Made by a program: the position numbers and the translations under genes. Shown here in pieces: positions 26,723 through 36,095 of a DNA stretch of 64,000 nt; position 1 is the stretch's first letter; every line of letters starts with the position of its first letter. Source of the DNA: Candidatus Microthrix subdominans (lineage in GTDB: Bacteria; Actinomycetota; Acidimicrobiia; Acidimicrobiales; Microtrichaceae); NCBI GenBank assembly GCA_016719385.1, contig JADJZA010000007.1, positions 310,001 to 374,000 of the forward strand, given 5' to 3'. The notes under the pieces are model-generated. The model saw only the letters and a program-made list of their open reading frames with translations. It searched no databases and was not told the origin of the DNA.

Positions 26723-28177
26723 TCAGGCGAAGTCGGACAGCTTCGGGAAGCTGCGGGCCTCCTCAACCTGAAGAGCGAGTTCCAACAAGAGCCGTTCCTG
26801 TCCGACCCGGGCGGCCAAATGGACTCCCACTGGCAGCATGAGGTCGAGGTCGAGCGCAACGGGGAGGCTGATGCCCGGTGCTCCGACAACGTTGTGGAGC
26901 GGCGTATAGGCGGCCCATCGCATCAGGCGGTCCATGTGAGTTTGGTAGTCGAGATCTTTGCCGAGGTAGGCCAGGGTTGGTGCGGGGTCGGACACGGTTG
27001 GCGAGAGCACCACGTCGCACGCCCCAAATTGCCGGTGGTAGAGCTCGGGCGCTGCCTTGAGCCGCCGAATCGCTCCCGGGATGCGATGAACATTTCGACG
27101 GGCGTGGTTGGCGAGTCCCCGAGTGAATGACGTCAGCTTCGTCGAGTCGAAGGCGGGATTGATGAGCTTCTTACCGCCCACGGCGAGGGCGCCGGCAAGG
27201 AATGCCCAATACAGCACGAAGTCATCACCGAACGCCTGGGTGGTCGCCTCGCTCGCCTCGTCGATCACGGTCACGTGGTGACCGAGTTGTTCCAGCAGCG
27301 AGGCAGTGTCGGCGACAGCGTCCACAACCGACGACGCTGGGGTTCGGTTCACCGGACTGGTCGACAACACCCCGATGCGCAGCGGCCGGTCGAGCGGTCG
27401 ATCGACCAGGCCCACGGGCGGTAACGCAGGCTGGGGGAAGTACCGTTCAGCGGCTGCCAGGAACGCGCACTGATCGCCAACGCTGCGAGAGAGCACACCG
27501 TAGGCCGAGATCTTCACGGGCAACCGGGCGACATCGTTCTCATGGGGGAGTCGGCCTCGGCTGGGCTTGAGGCCGACCAAACCACATGCGGCGGCAGGAA
27601 TGCGGATCGAACCACCACCGTCGCCTCCGTGTGCCATGGGCACCACTCCGGCTGCGACCAGGGCAGCAGCCCCGCTCGAGGATCCGCCGGCGATGTGGTC
27701 ACGATTCCACGGATTGCGAGTCGGTGGTCCGTGATGAAAGTCCGAAGACGACGTCAATCCGAACTCCGGCAGGGTGGTGGTGCCAAGGCTGATCGTCCCC
27801 ACCGATTCGAACACTTTGGTGATCGGCGACGATGAGACGGACGGCCCGGCACCATCGAGCGCTTGCGAACCGAGACCGAGAGGGAGCCCGGCCACTGCTG
27901 TCTGGTCCTTCATAGCGGTGGGCAGGCCGGCGAATCGCCCTGTGACCTGCCCGCTCGCCCGCTGGCGCGCTCGGTCGAAATCGGTCGTGGCAAAGGCCGC
28001 AATCAGCGGCTCCGCCCGTTCGGCCCGCTCGATGGCGGCATCGACCGCTTCGGCAGCGGAGATTTCGCCCGATGAGATCCGGTCGGCAACTCCAACGGCG
28101 TCGTCATCGCCGAGGGCATCATCCGCGCCCATCCAGACACGGCTGATGTTGGGCTGGTCAGCGGGGGTTTCAGGCAT
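26723..28177 (-). CDS. Amidase-signature family hydrolase
   Basis: 484 residues. The Ser-cisSer-Lys triad context is visible: Lys in PTAMKDQTAVAG, the Gly/Ser-rich block HIAGGSSSGAAALVAAG with the cis-Ser, and the nucleophile region GGDGGGSIRIPAAACG. Members hydrolyse amides such as fatty amides, 6-aminohexanoate cyclic dimer or indole-3-acetamide. The sequence TRNPWNRDHIAGG is of the general actinobacterial type. It does not look like GatA, because no gatB/gatC genes are nearby. ATG at 28177 gives the usual leader helix before the catalytic Lys. Confidence 0.88.
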   Translation of the reverse strand: MPETPADQPNISRVWMGADDALGDDDAVGVADRISSGEISAAEAVDAAIERAERAEPLIAAFATTDFDRARQRASGQVTGRFAGLPTAMKDQTAVAGLPLGLGSQALDGAGPSVSSSPITKVFESVGTISLGTTTLPEFGLTSSSDFHHGPPTRNPWNRDHIAGGSSSGAAALVAAGVVPMAHGGDGGGSIRIPAAACGLVGLKPSRGRLPHENDVARLPVKISAYGVLSRSVGDQCAFLAAAERYFPQPALPPVGLVDRPLDRPLRIGVLSTSPVNRTPASSVVDAVADTASLLEQLGHHVTVIDEASEATTQAFGDDFVLYWAFLAGALAVGGKKLINPAFDSTKLTSFTRGLANHARRNVHRIPGAIRRLKAAPELYHRQFGACDVVLSPTVSDPAPTLAYLGKDLDYQTHMDRLMRWAAYTPLHNVVGAPGISLPVALDLDLMLPVGVHLAARVGQERLLLELALQVEEARSFPKLSDFA

Positions 28178-28304
28178 GGTTTCCTCGATGGTCCGGCAGC
28201 AGTCGGTCTATCGTCCCACGGCCGCATCATCAGCCCGTTGCCAACGTCTACCTTCTCGGGATGGACGCCCTGAACTCTTTGCTCACCCGGCGGCGTAGGG
28301 CGGT

Positions 28305-29384
28305 TTGGTCGTGAGCGGCGGTGTGCAGCACGGCGCCGTGGCGCCGAGCGAGCCGATCACGGCATCGCGGGTCACCGAGCTGCTGCAAGGTGCCGGCCAC
28401 GACGTGGTCGTCGAGACGATCACGATCGAGGCGGTCGGCACCGGACAGATGGGCGCGAGCTACCGGATCGGGCTTGGCATTGCTGGGGACCGGGGTGAGC
28501 TGCCCGGCACCCTCGTGGCCAAGATCGCCGCCGGACCGACCGACAAGCGGGAGATGGCGGCCGGCAGCTATCGGACCGAGGTGGACTTCTACCGGAACAT
28601 CGCATCGACGGTTGCGGTGCGGGTGCCTCGGTGCTGGGCGTCGTGGACCAACGACGACTGCACCGACTTCGTCCTGCTGCTCGAGGACCTGGCGCCGCGC
28701 CGGCAAGGCGATCAGATCCTGGGCTGCAGCGCCGAACAGGCCAGAGCGGCTGCGGTGAACGTTGCCGGGCTGCACGGACCCCGCTGGTGCGACCCGACCC
28801 TGGTCGGACCAGGCGGGCTGAACGTCTTGGATCCGGACGGCGCGGCGATGCTCGGCGAGGTGATGACGCCGATGAACGAGATGTTCTTCGACTACTTCGG
28901 TGACCGGCTGGCTGTCGAGCATCGGGCTGTGTTCGAGCGGGTCCCGGCGGTGGCGGGCGCCTGGCTGCTGGGTCGTCCGGAACGGCATGGGCCGGTTCAC
29001 GGCGACTACCGGCTCGACAACCTGATGTTCGCCCCGGACGGCAGCGACGTGGCTGCGGTCGACTGGCAGACGATCAGCTTTGGCCTTCCCGCCCGGGATC
29101 TGGCGTTTCTGTGCTCGACCGGCCTCGAACCGGAGTTGCGGCGCAGTTGCGAGGAGTCGGTGGTGTCGGCCTACCACGAGGCGCTGCGGAGCTACGGGGT
29201 CGATCGCTACTCGCTGGAGGAGTGTCGTGATGACTACGCCTACGCCATGCTTCAAGGCCTGTTGATCGTGGTGTTCGGCTGGGCGGTGGCCGACAAGACC
29301 CCCCGGGGCGATGCGATGTTCCTCGCCATGGCCGAGCGGACGTGCGCGGCCATCGACGACCACGATCCGTTTGCACGCCTCTGA
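28305..29384 (+). CDS. Aminoglycoside-phosphotransferase-like kinase
   Basis: About 359 residues, opening at TTG 28305 or GTG 28311. APH/choline-kinase fold: the catalytic loop is VHGDYRLDNLMF and the metal Asp lies in AAVDWQTIS; the N-lobe contains GTLVAKIAAG, with the ATP-binding Lys. The extra EVDFYRNIA segment is shared with ecdysteroid-kinase-like and ACAD10-type members, so a lipid-like or steroid-like alcohol is as likely as an antibiotic. The neighbouring P450 87 bases downstream on the same strand suggests a common catabolic or modifying role. Confidence 0.82.
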   Translation: MVVSGGVQHGAVAPSEPITASRVTELLQGAGHDVVVETITIEAVGTGQMGASYRIGLGIAGDRGELPGTLVAKIAAGPTDKREMAAGSYRTEVDFYRNIASTVAVRVPRCWASWTNDDCTDFVLLLEDLAPRRQGDQILGCSAEQARAAAVNVAGLHGPRWCDPTLVGPGGLNVLDPDGAAMLGEVMTPMNEMFFDYFGDRLAVEHRAVFERVPAVAGAWLLGRPERHGPVHGDYRLDNLMFAPDGSDVAAVDWQTISFGLPARDLAFLCSTGLEPELRRSCEESVVSAYHEALRSYGVDRYSLEECRDDYAYAMLQGLLIVVFGWAVADKTPRGDAMFLAMAERTCAAIDDHDPFARL

Positions 29385-29471
29385 CGCTGCGAAGCCATCA
29401 CAGCCAACCGTCTGCGTGACGCTCGCGGCGGTTGCAGAGCAACAGCCGTTGTTACCAACAAGGGTGGTTAC

Positions 29472-30692
29472 ATGAACCTGCGCTACGACCCGCTGGACCC
29501 CGAGTTCCTCGAAAACCCGTACCCCACGTACGCCAAGCTGCGCGATGACGATCCCGTCCACTACCACCGGGCGACCGACAAGGTTCCGGGCTTCTGGGCC
29601 TTGTCCCGATTCGCTGACATCTGGGACGCGGTGCGATCACAGAAGCACTTCTCGTCGGCTCAGGGCTTGACCTTCTACCCCGACGAGATCAGCCAGCTTG
29701 GGCTCCCGCCCAACCTGGTGATGCTCGATCCACCCGTCCACACCCAGCTGCGGGCGCTGATCGGGCGCGGCTTCACTGCCAGACGGGTCGCCGAGCTTGA
29801 GGGCATCATCCGCAGCTTTGTGCGCCGGCGGCTCGTTCACCTGGGCGAACGTGCGGCCGACGGCGAGCCGGTGGATCTGCACCAGGAGTTCGCCAGCACG
29901 ATCCCGACATACGTCCTGGCCGAGCTCTTCGGTGTCGCCGAGGAGGACCGCCTGCGCTTCGGGCCGTGGGTGCAGGCGCTCACAGCGATCCAGAACGACG
30001 GCCTTCGGATCGGCCAGATCGACGGCAAGGGCGCGGTGGCCGAGATGCTCGGGTACTTCAGCGAGCAGATCGAGGCGCGCCGAAGCCAACCGGCCGACGA
30101 CCTGATCGGGGCCTTGGTCGCCGCCGAGATCGACGGGGAGCGCCTCAGCGACCGGGACATTCTCGGCTTCTGCTTTGTGGTGGTCGCTGGTGGCAGCGAC
30201 ACGACCGCGTCGTTGATCTCCCACGGCGTTGCGCTGCTGAGCGAACGGCCCGACCAGCGGGCGGTGCTCATCGACGATCCGGCCGTGATCGGCGGTGCGA
30301 TCATCGAGTTCCTCCGCCTCGAGTCCTCCGTGCAGGGGTTGTGCCGAACAACTATTCAGGACGTCACCATCCACGACACCACGATCCCCGCTGGGGAGAA
30401 GGTGATGATGCTCTACGGCTCGGACAACCGCGACCAGCGGGAGTTCGGCGATGATGCCGACCGGCTCGATGTGCGCCGAGCGATCCCCCGCCACCTGGCC
30501 TTCAGCAGCGGCCCGCACTTCTGCATCGGCAGCCATCTGGCCCGGCTCCAGGCTCGGGTTGCCTGTGAGGAACTGCTGGCGCTGCATCCGGAGGTAACCG
30601 TCGACATCGACGCGGGTCAACGTCACCGCTCACCGTTCGTGCGCGCCTTCGTGAGCCTTCCCGCCGACGGGTTGTCTGCGCCTTCCGTCTGA
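29472..30692 (+). CDS. Cytochrome P450
   Basis: 406 residues, soluble bacterial class. Haem-thiolate Cys351 lies in FSSGPHFCIGSHLAR; the I-helix oxygen-activation motif is AGGSDTTAS (239-247), and the ExxR pair is Glu279-Arg282. The N-terminal DPLDPEFLENPYPTYAKLRDDDP is standard for actinobacterial P450s. The substrate cannot be predicted. No ferredoxin gene is adjacent; the Fpr at 24.5 kb could provide electrons together with an unlinked ferredoxin. It abuts the convergent PLD-like gene with no spacer (30692/30693). Confidence 0.95.
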   Translation: MNLRYDPLDPEFLENPYPTYAKLRDDDPVHYHRATDKVPGFWALSRFADIWDAVRSQKHFSSAQGLTFYPDEISQLGLPPNLVMLDPPVHTQLRALIGRGFTARRVAELEGIIRSFVRRRLVHLGERAADGEPVDLHQEFASTIPTYVLAELFGVAEEDRLRFGPWVQALTAIQNDGLRIGQIDGKGAVAEMLGYFSEQIEARRSQPADDLIGALVAAEIDGERLSDRDILGFCFVVVAGGSDTTASLISHGVALLSERPDQRAVLIDDPAVIGGAIIEFLRLESSVQGLCRTTIQDVTIHDTTIPAGEKVMMLYGSDNRDQREFGDDADRLDVRRAIPRHLAFSSGPHFCIGSHLARLQARVACEELLALHPEVTVDIDAGQRHRSPFVRAFVSLPADGLSAPSV

Positions 30693-32588
30693 TCAGGACG
30701 CTGTGGCGACAGGATTGGCGAACTGCTCGGCGAACAGGCAGCGGTCGCGGCAGCGGAGATCGTCCGGATCGTAAAACTTGTGTACCCAGAGGTCGGTGGT
30801 GCCTAGGTGCCAGCCGATCCTGGCGGCGGCTTCGACCGGCCTGGCCGTGTTGATCTTTTGGGAAGATCCGTGCGTGCTGAAGCCATCGAGGAAGTTGAAG
30901 TGGTCGACGAGTTCGATCGCCTCGATCGCAAATGCGGTGGCCACGTCGGGGTCGTTGATTTCGATGAGGTTGTCCCCGTTGACCTGTTCTCCGCGCAGCG
31001 CCAGGTTGGACGATCCGCAGTACACGACCGGCGCCTCACCGTTAAAGCCACACACCACGAACTTGTGGTGGATCTGGTGGCCGGCCACGCGTGGAACCTG
31101 GCTGAAGGGAGGGGGTAGCCGAACCGCGGTGGGTTTGCCGGTGACCAGCACTCCGCCGGGTTGTCCGGGCCGGTACAGCTTGATGCCGTCCGGGTTGTCC
31201 GAGATGCCGTAGCTGAAACAGGCCGGGTCAGCATGCAGTTCGTTGAGGGCGAAGTAGACGGGGTTGCCCGCCCGCCGCTCGTCGTCGCTCGCTGGCGGCG
31301 ATCCCTTCTTTCGTCGGGTGTTCAGCTCCATGACGGCGAAGAGAACGCTTCGGCCCGATGCGGGCGTCGCCGTCGTCTCCCGGTCGAGGCGGCCGAGGAG
31401 CCTGCCGAGGATCGAAGTGGCGTTCTCGTTGGAATGGGGTGAGAAGTGGATCGTGGTGCTGGGGACGTGTGCGGTGACGAACGAGACGGCCGACTGGTCG
31501 AGCCCAGTTTCGATCCAGGACCGTCGGGTGACGTCGCCCTCCCACGAAGCGTCAAACACGGTCCGGTAGGTCTTGGCCACCTTTGGGTCGTCGAACACCA
31601 GCACGTGGTTGGAGTTGACGTAGAGGCCGGTGGTGGAGAAATTGGTCGAGCCGGTCAGCACCTTCCGGGCTCTGTTCTTGCGCGAAGCGATCAGCACTTT
31701 GTTGTGGCTGTAGCGCCCGAAGTGACCCCGCTTGAGCTGGCTCCCGGGTAGCGCGGCGAACCGCTCCGCAAACTCGTCCTCGGGCTTGCGTCCGCCCGAC
31801 GCTGGAGGCTTCGCGTCGTGGTGCAGCGCAGCATTGTCGAGGATGATGCGGGTGCGGGCGGCCAGCGTGGGGTCGAGAAGGCGCGTGAGGATCGCCGGCT
31901 CGTTCAGATCGTAGGCAAACACGTCGAGCGTCATGTCCGGGTCGACTCGAACCTCGTCCAACAGCTCGAGGATGAGCGGCCGTGCGGTGAAGCCGAGCCA
32001 GCGGTGCTCGTCCTCGAAGGTGAAGCTGGTGCCGTTGGTGGCGACACCGGCTATCTGCGAGGTGTCCCACACGAGCTCCGGGTTGTGGGGCTCAAACGTC
32101 GCTTTGGGGCCGAAGTGGTCTGCGTACGCTTGGGATTGGACGAACCCCCGGGTGAAGCCGACCCGCAGGCGGCCCTTGCGGAACGGTGCCACGTCGATCG
32201 CCAGGCTGGCTCCCAGGGCACGATCGATCGGCGCCATCGACCGGTCGACAAAATAGCGGGGCGTCACGGTGTAGGTGTACCGGCCGAGGTTGGGCTGAAG
32301 TCCTTGGTGCACCAGGCCGGGATGGTGCACCCACCGAAAGGTGTGAAACGGCGAGTTGATCGATGCCCTGGTCGGTTGCGCAGGATCCTGGGCATGTGCA
32401 GATGGATCGGCGAAGGTGAGGCGGTTGTACAGGAAGTACGCCGCACCGCCAGGCGGTTGGGCGCTGATCGTAAATCCCGCGAGCCCCGTTGTCGCCCCCT
32501 CGTCGAGGTCCCAGGAGAGCAACGTCTTGGCGTCACCCTGGCGGGCGCTGAGGCGGAAAGGCCCGGTGGTAGCGGTGCTCACTGACAT
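30693..32588 (-). CDS. Phospholipase-D-like protein with degenerate HKD motifs
   Basis: 631 residues from ATG at 32588 (GGAGG eight bases upstream). Residues 1-200 form a beta-rich N-terminal region. Two PLD-type half-sites follow: YSHNKVLIA then GSTNFS, and HQIHHKFVVCG then GSSNLA. Each keeps His-x-Lys and the GSxxN block but has Ser or Gly where the HKD motif requires Asp. The protein therefore belongs to the PLD superfamily but may have altered activity. No signal peptide is evident. The gene is divergent from the cupredoxin-like lipoprotein gene across a region with two overlapping palindromes. Confidence 0.78.
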   Translation of the reverse strand: MSVSTATTGPFRLSARQGDAKTLLSWDLDEGATTGLAGFTISAQPPGGAAYFLYNRLTFADPSAHAQDPAQPTRASINSPFHTFRWVHHPGLVHQGLQPNLGRYTYTVTPRYFVDRSMAPIDRALGASLAIDVAPFRKGRLRVGFTRGFVQSQAYADHFGPKATFEPHNPELVWDTSQIAGVATNGTSFTFEDEHRWLGFTARPLILELLDEVRVDPDMTLDVFAYDLNEPAILTRLLDPTLAARTRIILDNAALHHDAKPPASGGRKPEDEFAERFAALPGSQLKRGHFGRYSHNKVLIASRKNRARKVLTGSTNFSTTGLYVNSNHVLVFDDPKVAKTYRTVFDASWEGDVTRRSWIETGLDQSAVSFVTAHVPSTTIHFSPHSNENATSILGRLLGRLDRETTATPASGRSVLFAVMELNTRRKKGSPPASDDERRAGNPVYFALNELHADPACFSYGISDNPDGIKLYRPGQPGGVLVTGKPTAVRLPPPFSQVPRVAGHQIHHKFVVCGFNGEAPVVYCGSSNLALRGEQVNGDNLIEINDPDVATAFAIEAIELVDHFNFLDGFSTHGSSQKINTARPVEAAARIGWHLGTTDLWVHKFYDPDDLRCRDRCLFAEQFANPVATAS

Positions 32589-32705
32589 GGTGGCGACCTC
32601 CGAAGCCAACATCGCACGGATACAGGGAGCTTGCAACCGAATGATGCAGCTACTCGATGGTCGCCGGGACAGCGGTGGCTCTGGGCAATTTCTTTGCGGA
32701 CTCCA

Positions 32706-32739
32706 GGGACAGAAATTTGTCCCGGGACATATTTCCCGG
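32706..32739. promoter_or_regulatory. Two overlapping palindromic sites, probable operator
   Basis: GGGACA-GAAATT-TGTCCC (32706-32723) and CCGGGA-CATATT-TCCCGG (32722-32739) share two bases. Both have perfect 6-bp arms and a 6-base AT-rich centre. GGGAC also recurs at 32666, 32746 and 32768. The array lies in the gap between the divergent PLD-like gene (start 32588) and lipoprotein gene (start 32823), so it probably controls one or both. Confidence 0.65.
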
Positions 32740-32822
32740 ATCTTCGGGACACCGGACCGATGCTGACGGGACGCTGTGCTCGTGACGATGTAGCTGCACC
32801 AAACCAGCAAAGGACCGTCATG

Positions 32823-33794
32823 ATGAATTCACCCAGCCCCAGTCGTCCCTCAGCCCCCAGAAGTACCGGCCGGCTTCGCTGGTTGGCCCTTTTGGCCTCA
32901 GCCTTTCTATTGATTGGTTTCACCGCCTGCTCCTCCGACTCCGATGCTTCTGCCAAGTCCTCGACGACCGAGAAGGATGCCGTTGACGCCACTCCCGCGA
33001 AATCCGGCGGAGGGGCCGATATCGCCAACGCCATTACGATCACGGCTCCGGGGATGTCATATGACGTCTCCGGCGACCTTCGCCCCGGTGTGGCAGCCAT
33101 CACCTTCAAAAACACCGACGACGAGTCTCACATGATGGTGGTCGCCCGACTGAACGATGGCGTTACCCGCGACCAATTCGAAAAGGCCCTTGAGTCGCCC
33201 GATGAGAGCGCGGTCAACAGCCTGTTGGCTGACCCGCAGGATACGGGGTACGGCACGCCGGCCGAACTGGGACCAGGCCAGCAGAGCACCGTCATCACCC
33301 AGAACCTGAAGGAGGGCAACTACGCAACCATCTGCTTCTTCACCACCGACGACGGAACTCCGCACTTCGCCATGGGAATGATCGGTGAGTTCAAGGTGAC
33401 CGGAGAACCCTCCACGGATGAAAGGCCCGACAGCGACGGCACCATCACCATCGACGACAAGGCGATCACGATGCCCGACGGCTTCGAGGGCAAGGGCACG
33501 TTCGCAGTGGAGAACACCGGGGCCAAGGTCCACAACATCCAGCTCGTGAAGCTGGATGACGGAGCGACGATCGAGGGCTACCTCAAAGCGGTCAATGAGA
33601 CGATGTCCAACGGCAAGTCGGTGGATAACGCCAAGGGTGGATTGCTGATGGGCGGGGTCGACGTGGTCGAACCCGGTCAGATGGTGTGGTTGGTACTGGA
33701 CCTTCCCGCTGGCAACTACGGCTACCTGTCCACCGAGGATGCGCAGGACTCTCCGAAGCCTCCTACGCAGATCGGCGAGTTCACCGTCAGCTGA
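32823..33794 (+). CDS. Secreted lipoprotein with two cupredoxin-like domains
   Basis: 323 residues. The signal sequence core LALLASAFLLIGF ends in the lipobox TAC, so the protein is lipid-anchored outside the membrane. A Ser/Asp linker precedes two repeats of a similar beta-sandwich: ITITAPGMSYDVSGDLRPGVAAITFKN with ATICFFTTDDGTPHFAMGM, then ITIDDKAITMPDGFEGKGTFAVEN with LPAGNYGYLSTEDA. The first repeat retains Cys/His/Met residues in the spacing of a copper-binding loop (C..F.....H..MGM); the second lacks them. A periplasmic-type copper or redox role is possible but unproven. ATG codons at 32820 and 32823 overlap. Confidence 0.7.
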   Translation: MNSPSPSRPSAPRSTGRLRWLALLASAFLLIGFTACSSDSDASAKSSTTEKDAVDATPAKSGGGADIANAITITAPGMSYDVSGDLRPGVAAITFKNTDDESHMMVVARLNDGVTRDQFEKALESPDESAVNSLLADPQDTGYGTPAELGPGQQSTVITQNLKEGNYATICFFTTDDGTPHFAMGMIGEFKVTGEPSTDERPDSDGTITIDDKAITMPDGFEGKGTFAVENTGAKVHNIQLVKLDDGATIEGYLKAVNETMSNGKSVDNAKGGLLMGGVDVVEPGQMVWLVLDLPAGNYGYLSTEDAQDSPKPPTQIGEFTVS

Positions 33795-33815
33795 GTGAGT
33801 GACGAACGAGAGCGT

Positions 33816-33850
33816 CGGGCATTCCCTCGGCTCTGCCGAGGGAATGCCCG
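33816..33850. terminator. 16-bp perfect stem hairpin
   Basis: CGGGCATTCCCTCGGC and GCCGAGGGAATGCCCG pair perfectly around a TCT triloop, 22 bases after the lipoprotein stop codon. The stem is among the strongest in the window. No T-run follows, so it may act as a factor-assisted terminator or as an mRNA 3' stabiliser. The rest of the 162-base gap before the patatin gene holds nothing recognisable. Confidence 0.7.
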
Positions 33851-33956
33851 CGTACTCCAGCCGGCCGCCGACGCCATCGTCGGTCAGCCGCCGACGCCGC
33901 AGGTCTCGCTGCCCGGAAACGGTGTGTCTCCGCGAGGCGCAGTGTAGAAAGAGGCG

Positions 33957-34787
33957 ATGCCATCCGCTACCGCATTTGTCCTGGGCGGCGGCGGCGACCT
34001 CGGTGCCCACCAGGTGGGGATGCTCGGAGCGCTGATCGAAGTCGGCATCACCCCCGACTTGGTGGTGGGCACCTCGATCGGGTCGATCAACGGGGCGATA
34101 ATCGCTGCCGACCCGTCCGGCCGGAGCGTCGAGGCGCTGACCGAGCTGTGGACGACGCTCGACCGCTCGGGGGTGTTTGGGGGCTCGATCTTTTCCAAGG
34201 TTGCCACCTTCGCCCGGTCGGGAACCCACCTGAGCGACAACCGGGTGCTGCGGGAGCTCCTCGAAGAGATCCTGCCCGTGCGCCGCATCGACGACCTTGC
34301 GGTCAACTTCGAATGCGTCGCAGCAAGCATCGAGCACGCTACGGCCCACTACTTCTCTACCGGACCGTTGGTCGAGGCCATCCTGGCCTCGTCTGCCGTG
34401 CCGGGCATGTTTCCCCCGGTCGAGATCGACGGCGAGCACTTCCTCGACGGTGGGCTCGTCTCGTCGATTCCGCTCGACCGGGCGATCGCCCACGGTGCGA
34501 CCACCATCTACGTGCTGCAGGTGGGGCGGGTGGAGGCACCGTTGGCGCCGCCGTCCAACCCGTGGGAGGTCGCCATGGTGGCCTTTGAGATCTCCCGCCG
34601 ACACCGCTTCACCGAGTCGATGCGCAACCTTCCGGACAACATTGCCGTGCACGTCCTGCCGACCGGCGACCCGAAGACGTTCAACGACGTCAGCCAGTAC
34701 CGGCGGGGAAACTCGGAGTCGATCGAGCGCCGGATCGATCAGTCCTATGCGGCCTCGATCGACTACCTGAACTCGATCGAACCGTGA
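33957..34787 (+). CDS. Patatin-like phospholipase
   Basis: 276 residues. Oxyanion loop FVLGGGGDLGAHQVGML, nucleophile Ser40 in GTSIGS and catalytic Asp164 in LDGGLVSS give the complete Ser-Asp dyad. It acts on acyl esters of phospholipids or related lipids in the cytosol or at the membrane. The stop codon overlaps the GTG start of the acyltransferase gene by 4 bases, so the two are coupled; together they could remodel phospholipid acyl chains. A 70-base piece of a close relative reappears at 37506-37574. Confidence 0.92.
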   Translation: MPSATAFVLGGGGDLGAHQVGMLGALIEVGITPDLVVGTSIGSINGAIIAADPSGRSVEALTELWTTLDRSGVFGGSIFSKVATFARSGTHLSDNRVLRELLEEILPVRRIDDLAVNFECVAASIEHATAHYFSTGPLVEAILASSAVPGMFPPVEIDGEHFLDGGLVSSIPLDRAIAHGATTIYVLQVGRVEAPLAPPSNPWEVAMVAFEISRRHRFTESMRNLPDNIAVHVLPTGDPKTFNDVSQYRRGNSESIERRIDQSYAASIDYLNSIEP

Positions 34788-35812
34788 AGCTGCCGCCGCG
34801 CTGGCTGCGCCGCATCGTCCTTTGGCCGCTGCCGCTGCTGGCATTCATCCTCTACATCACGACAGTGCCGCTGTTCGTCATCGCCGCCCTGGTCGTCTCG
34901 TATCGGCTGCCCGGAAAGTGGCGGGCACTCCGGCTGCTCGGCCTGGCCACCTGTTACCTGTTCGTCGAGGTGGCGGTGACCATCTCCGCCTTGGCGCTGT
35001 GGTTGGCGTCGGGGTTCGGTTGGAAGCTGTCCTCGGAGGCGTTCGTCAGCGCTCACTACCGGCTGCTGCGTTGGACCCTGCGGCTTCTCGTATACACGGG
35101 AAGTCGACTGTTCTCGCTGAGTATCGACCAGGACGGAACGGCGCTGCCCACCGATTCTGGCGATGGCAGGATCAGCGATGCGCCGCTGATCGTCCTCAGC
35201 CGCCACGCTGGCCCCGCCGACTCGTTTCTGCTGCTCCACGAGGTCATGTCCTGGGCGGGGCGCCGTCCCCGGATCGTCGCCAAGGCGACGCTCCAGCTGG
35301 ACCCGGTGTTCGACATCCTGCTCAACCGGCTTCCCAACCGGTTTATCGAGACAAACCCGGCCCCGGGCAGCGACGCGGTGTCAGCTATTGCAGAGCTGGC
35401 GACAGGAATGACCAACCGGGATGCCTTTGTCATCTTCCCCGAGGGTGGCAACTTCACCGAGGGCCGCCGGGTTCGTGCCATCGAGCGGCTGCGCAGCGAC
35501 GGTCACGAGGAAGCCGCTCGCCGAGCAGAGTCGATGACCTACCTCCTGGCGCCCCGCCCGGCGGGCACCCTGGCAGCCATCAGCGCCTGCCCCGACGCCG
35601 ACGTTGTTCTGGTTGCCCACACCGGCCTCGATGAGATCTTCACGGTCCCGGATCTGTGGGCGTCCCTGCCCGAGGACAAGACGCTGCACCTGGCATGGCG
35701 AGTGCTTCCGGCAGCTGACGTTCCCGCTGGCTCGGCCGAGCGCATCGACCTGCTGTTCCGGGCGTGGGAGGGCATCGATAAGTGGATCGGCGACCATCGA
35801 GCCACGGAGTAG
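34784..35812 (+). CDS. Membrane lysophospholipid acyltransferase (PlsC-like)
   Basis: 342 residues starting at GTG in the GTGA overlap with the patatin gene. Two N-terminal membrane helices (LWPLPLLAFILYITTVPLFV and LLGLATCYLFVEVAVTISAL) precede the acyltransferase domain: the His-x4-Asp motif in LSRHAGPADSF and the glycerol-phosphate site FPEGGNFTEG. It would re-acylate a lyso-lipid at the cytoplasmic membrane. Coupling with the patatin-like lipase suggests a deacylation/reacylation cycle. The C-terminal VLVAHTGLDEIFTVPDLW region is typical of the family branch. Confidence 0.88.
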   Translation: MKLPPRWLRRIVLWPLPLLAFILYITTVPLFVIAALVVSYRLPGKWRALRLLGLATCYLFVEVAVTISALALWLASGFGWKLSSEAFVSAHYRLLRWTLRLLVYTGSRLFSLSIDQDGTALPTDSGDGRISDAPLIVLSRHAGPADSFLLLHEVMSWAGRRPRIVAKATLQLDPVFDILLNRLPNRFIETNPAPGSDAVSAIAELATGMTNRDAFVIFPEGGNFTEGRRVRAIERLRSDGHEEAARRAESMTYLLAPRPAGTLAAISACPDADVVLVAHTGLDEIFTVPDLWASLPEDKTLHLAWRVLPAADVPAGSAERIDLLFRAWEGIDKWIGDHRATE

Positions 35813-36095
35813 CACCACGACCGCTCCATGGCCGGAGGGGTGTGGGGGCACACCAACCCTGCGTTGGCGGTGTCGGTCGCACCTCTACCTATTCGAACGT
35901 GCAACCGGGCTCGACGGAAGCCTCAGTCCGAGTGCCCATCTCTCACGCGCCGCATCCCGCTGACCGGCGAGGTCGGGCTCGATCTGTGCCTGGATCGGCG
36001 GTCCGTCGATTGCGCAATGGAAACGCTGCAGGGATGACGGTCGCTCACAGATCGCATCGGCAGACGCGTAGCCCTCTTGGGCACGGGGCTGTGGC
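35813..36095. other. 283-base gap without a recognised gene
   Basis: Lies between the acyltransferase and MarR genes, which converge. Short frames exist on both strands but none has a ribosome site or family-like sequence. No hairpin of note was seen. Confidence 0.5.

Noticed and set aside
28248..29567. 439-residue minus-strand frame
   Set aside because: Antisense to the APH-like kinase, which has intact catalytic motifs.
32706..32723. DosR-type box
   Set aside because: GGGAC and GTCCC halves are eight bases apart, not four as in the DosR palindrome, and surrounding bases differ.
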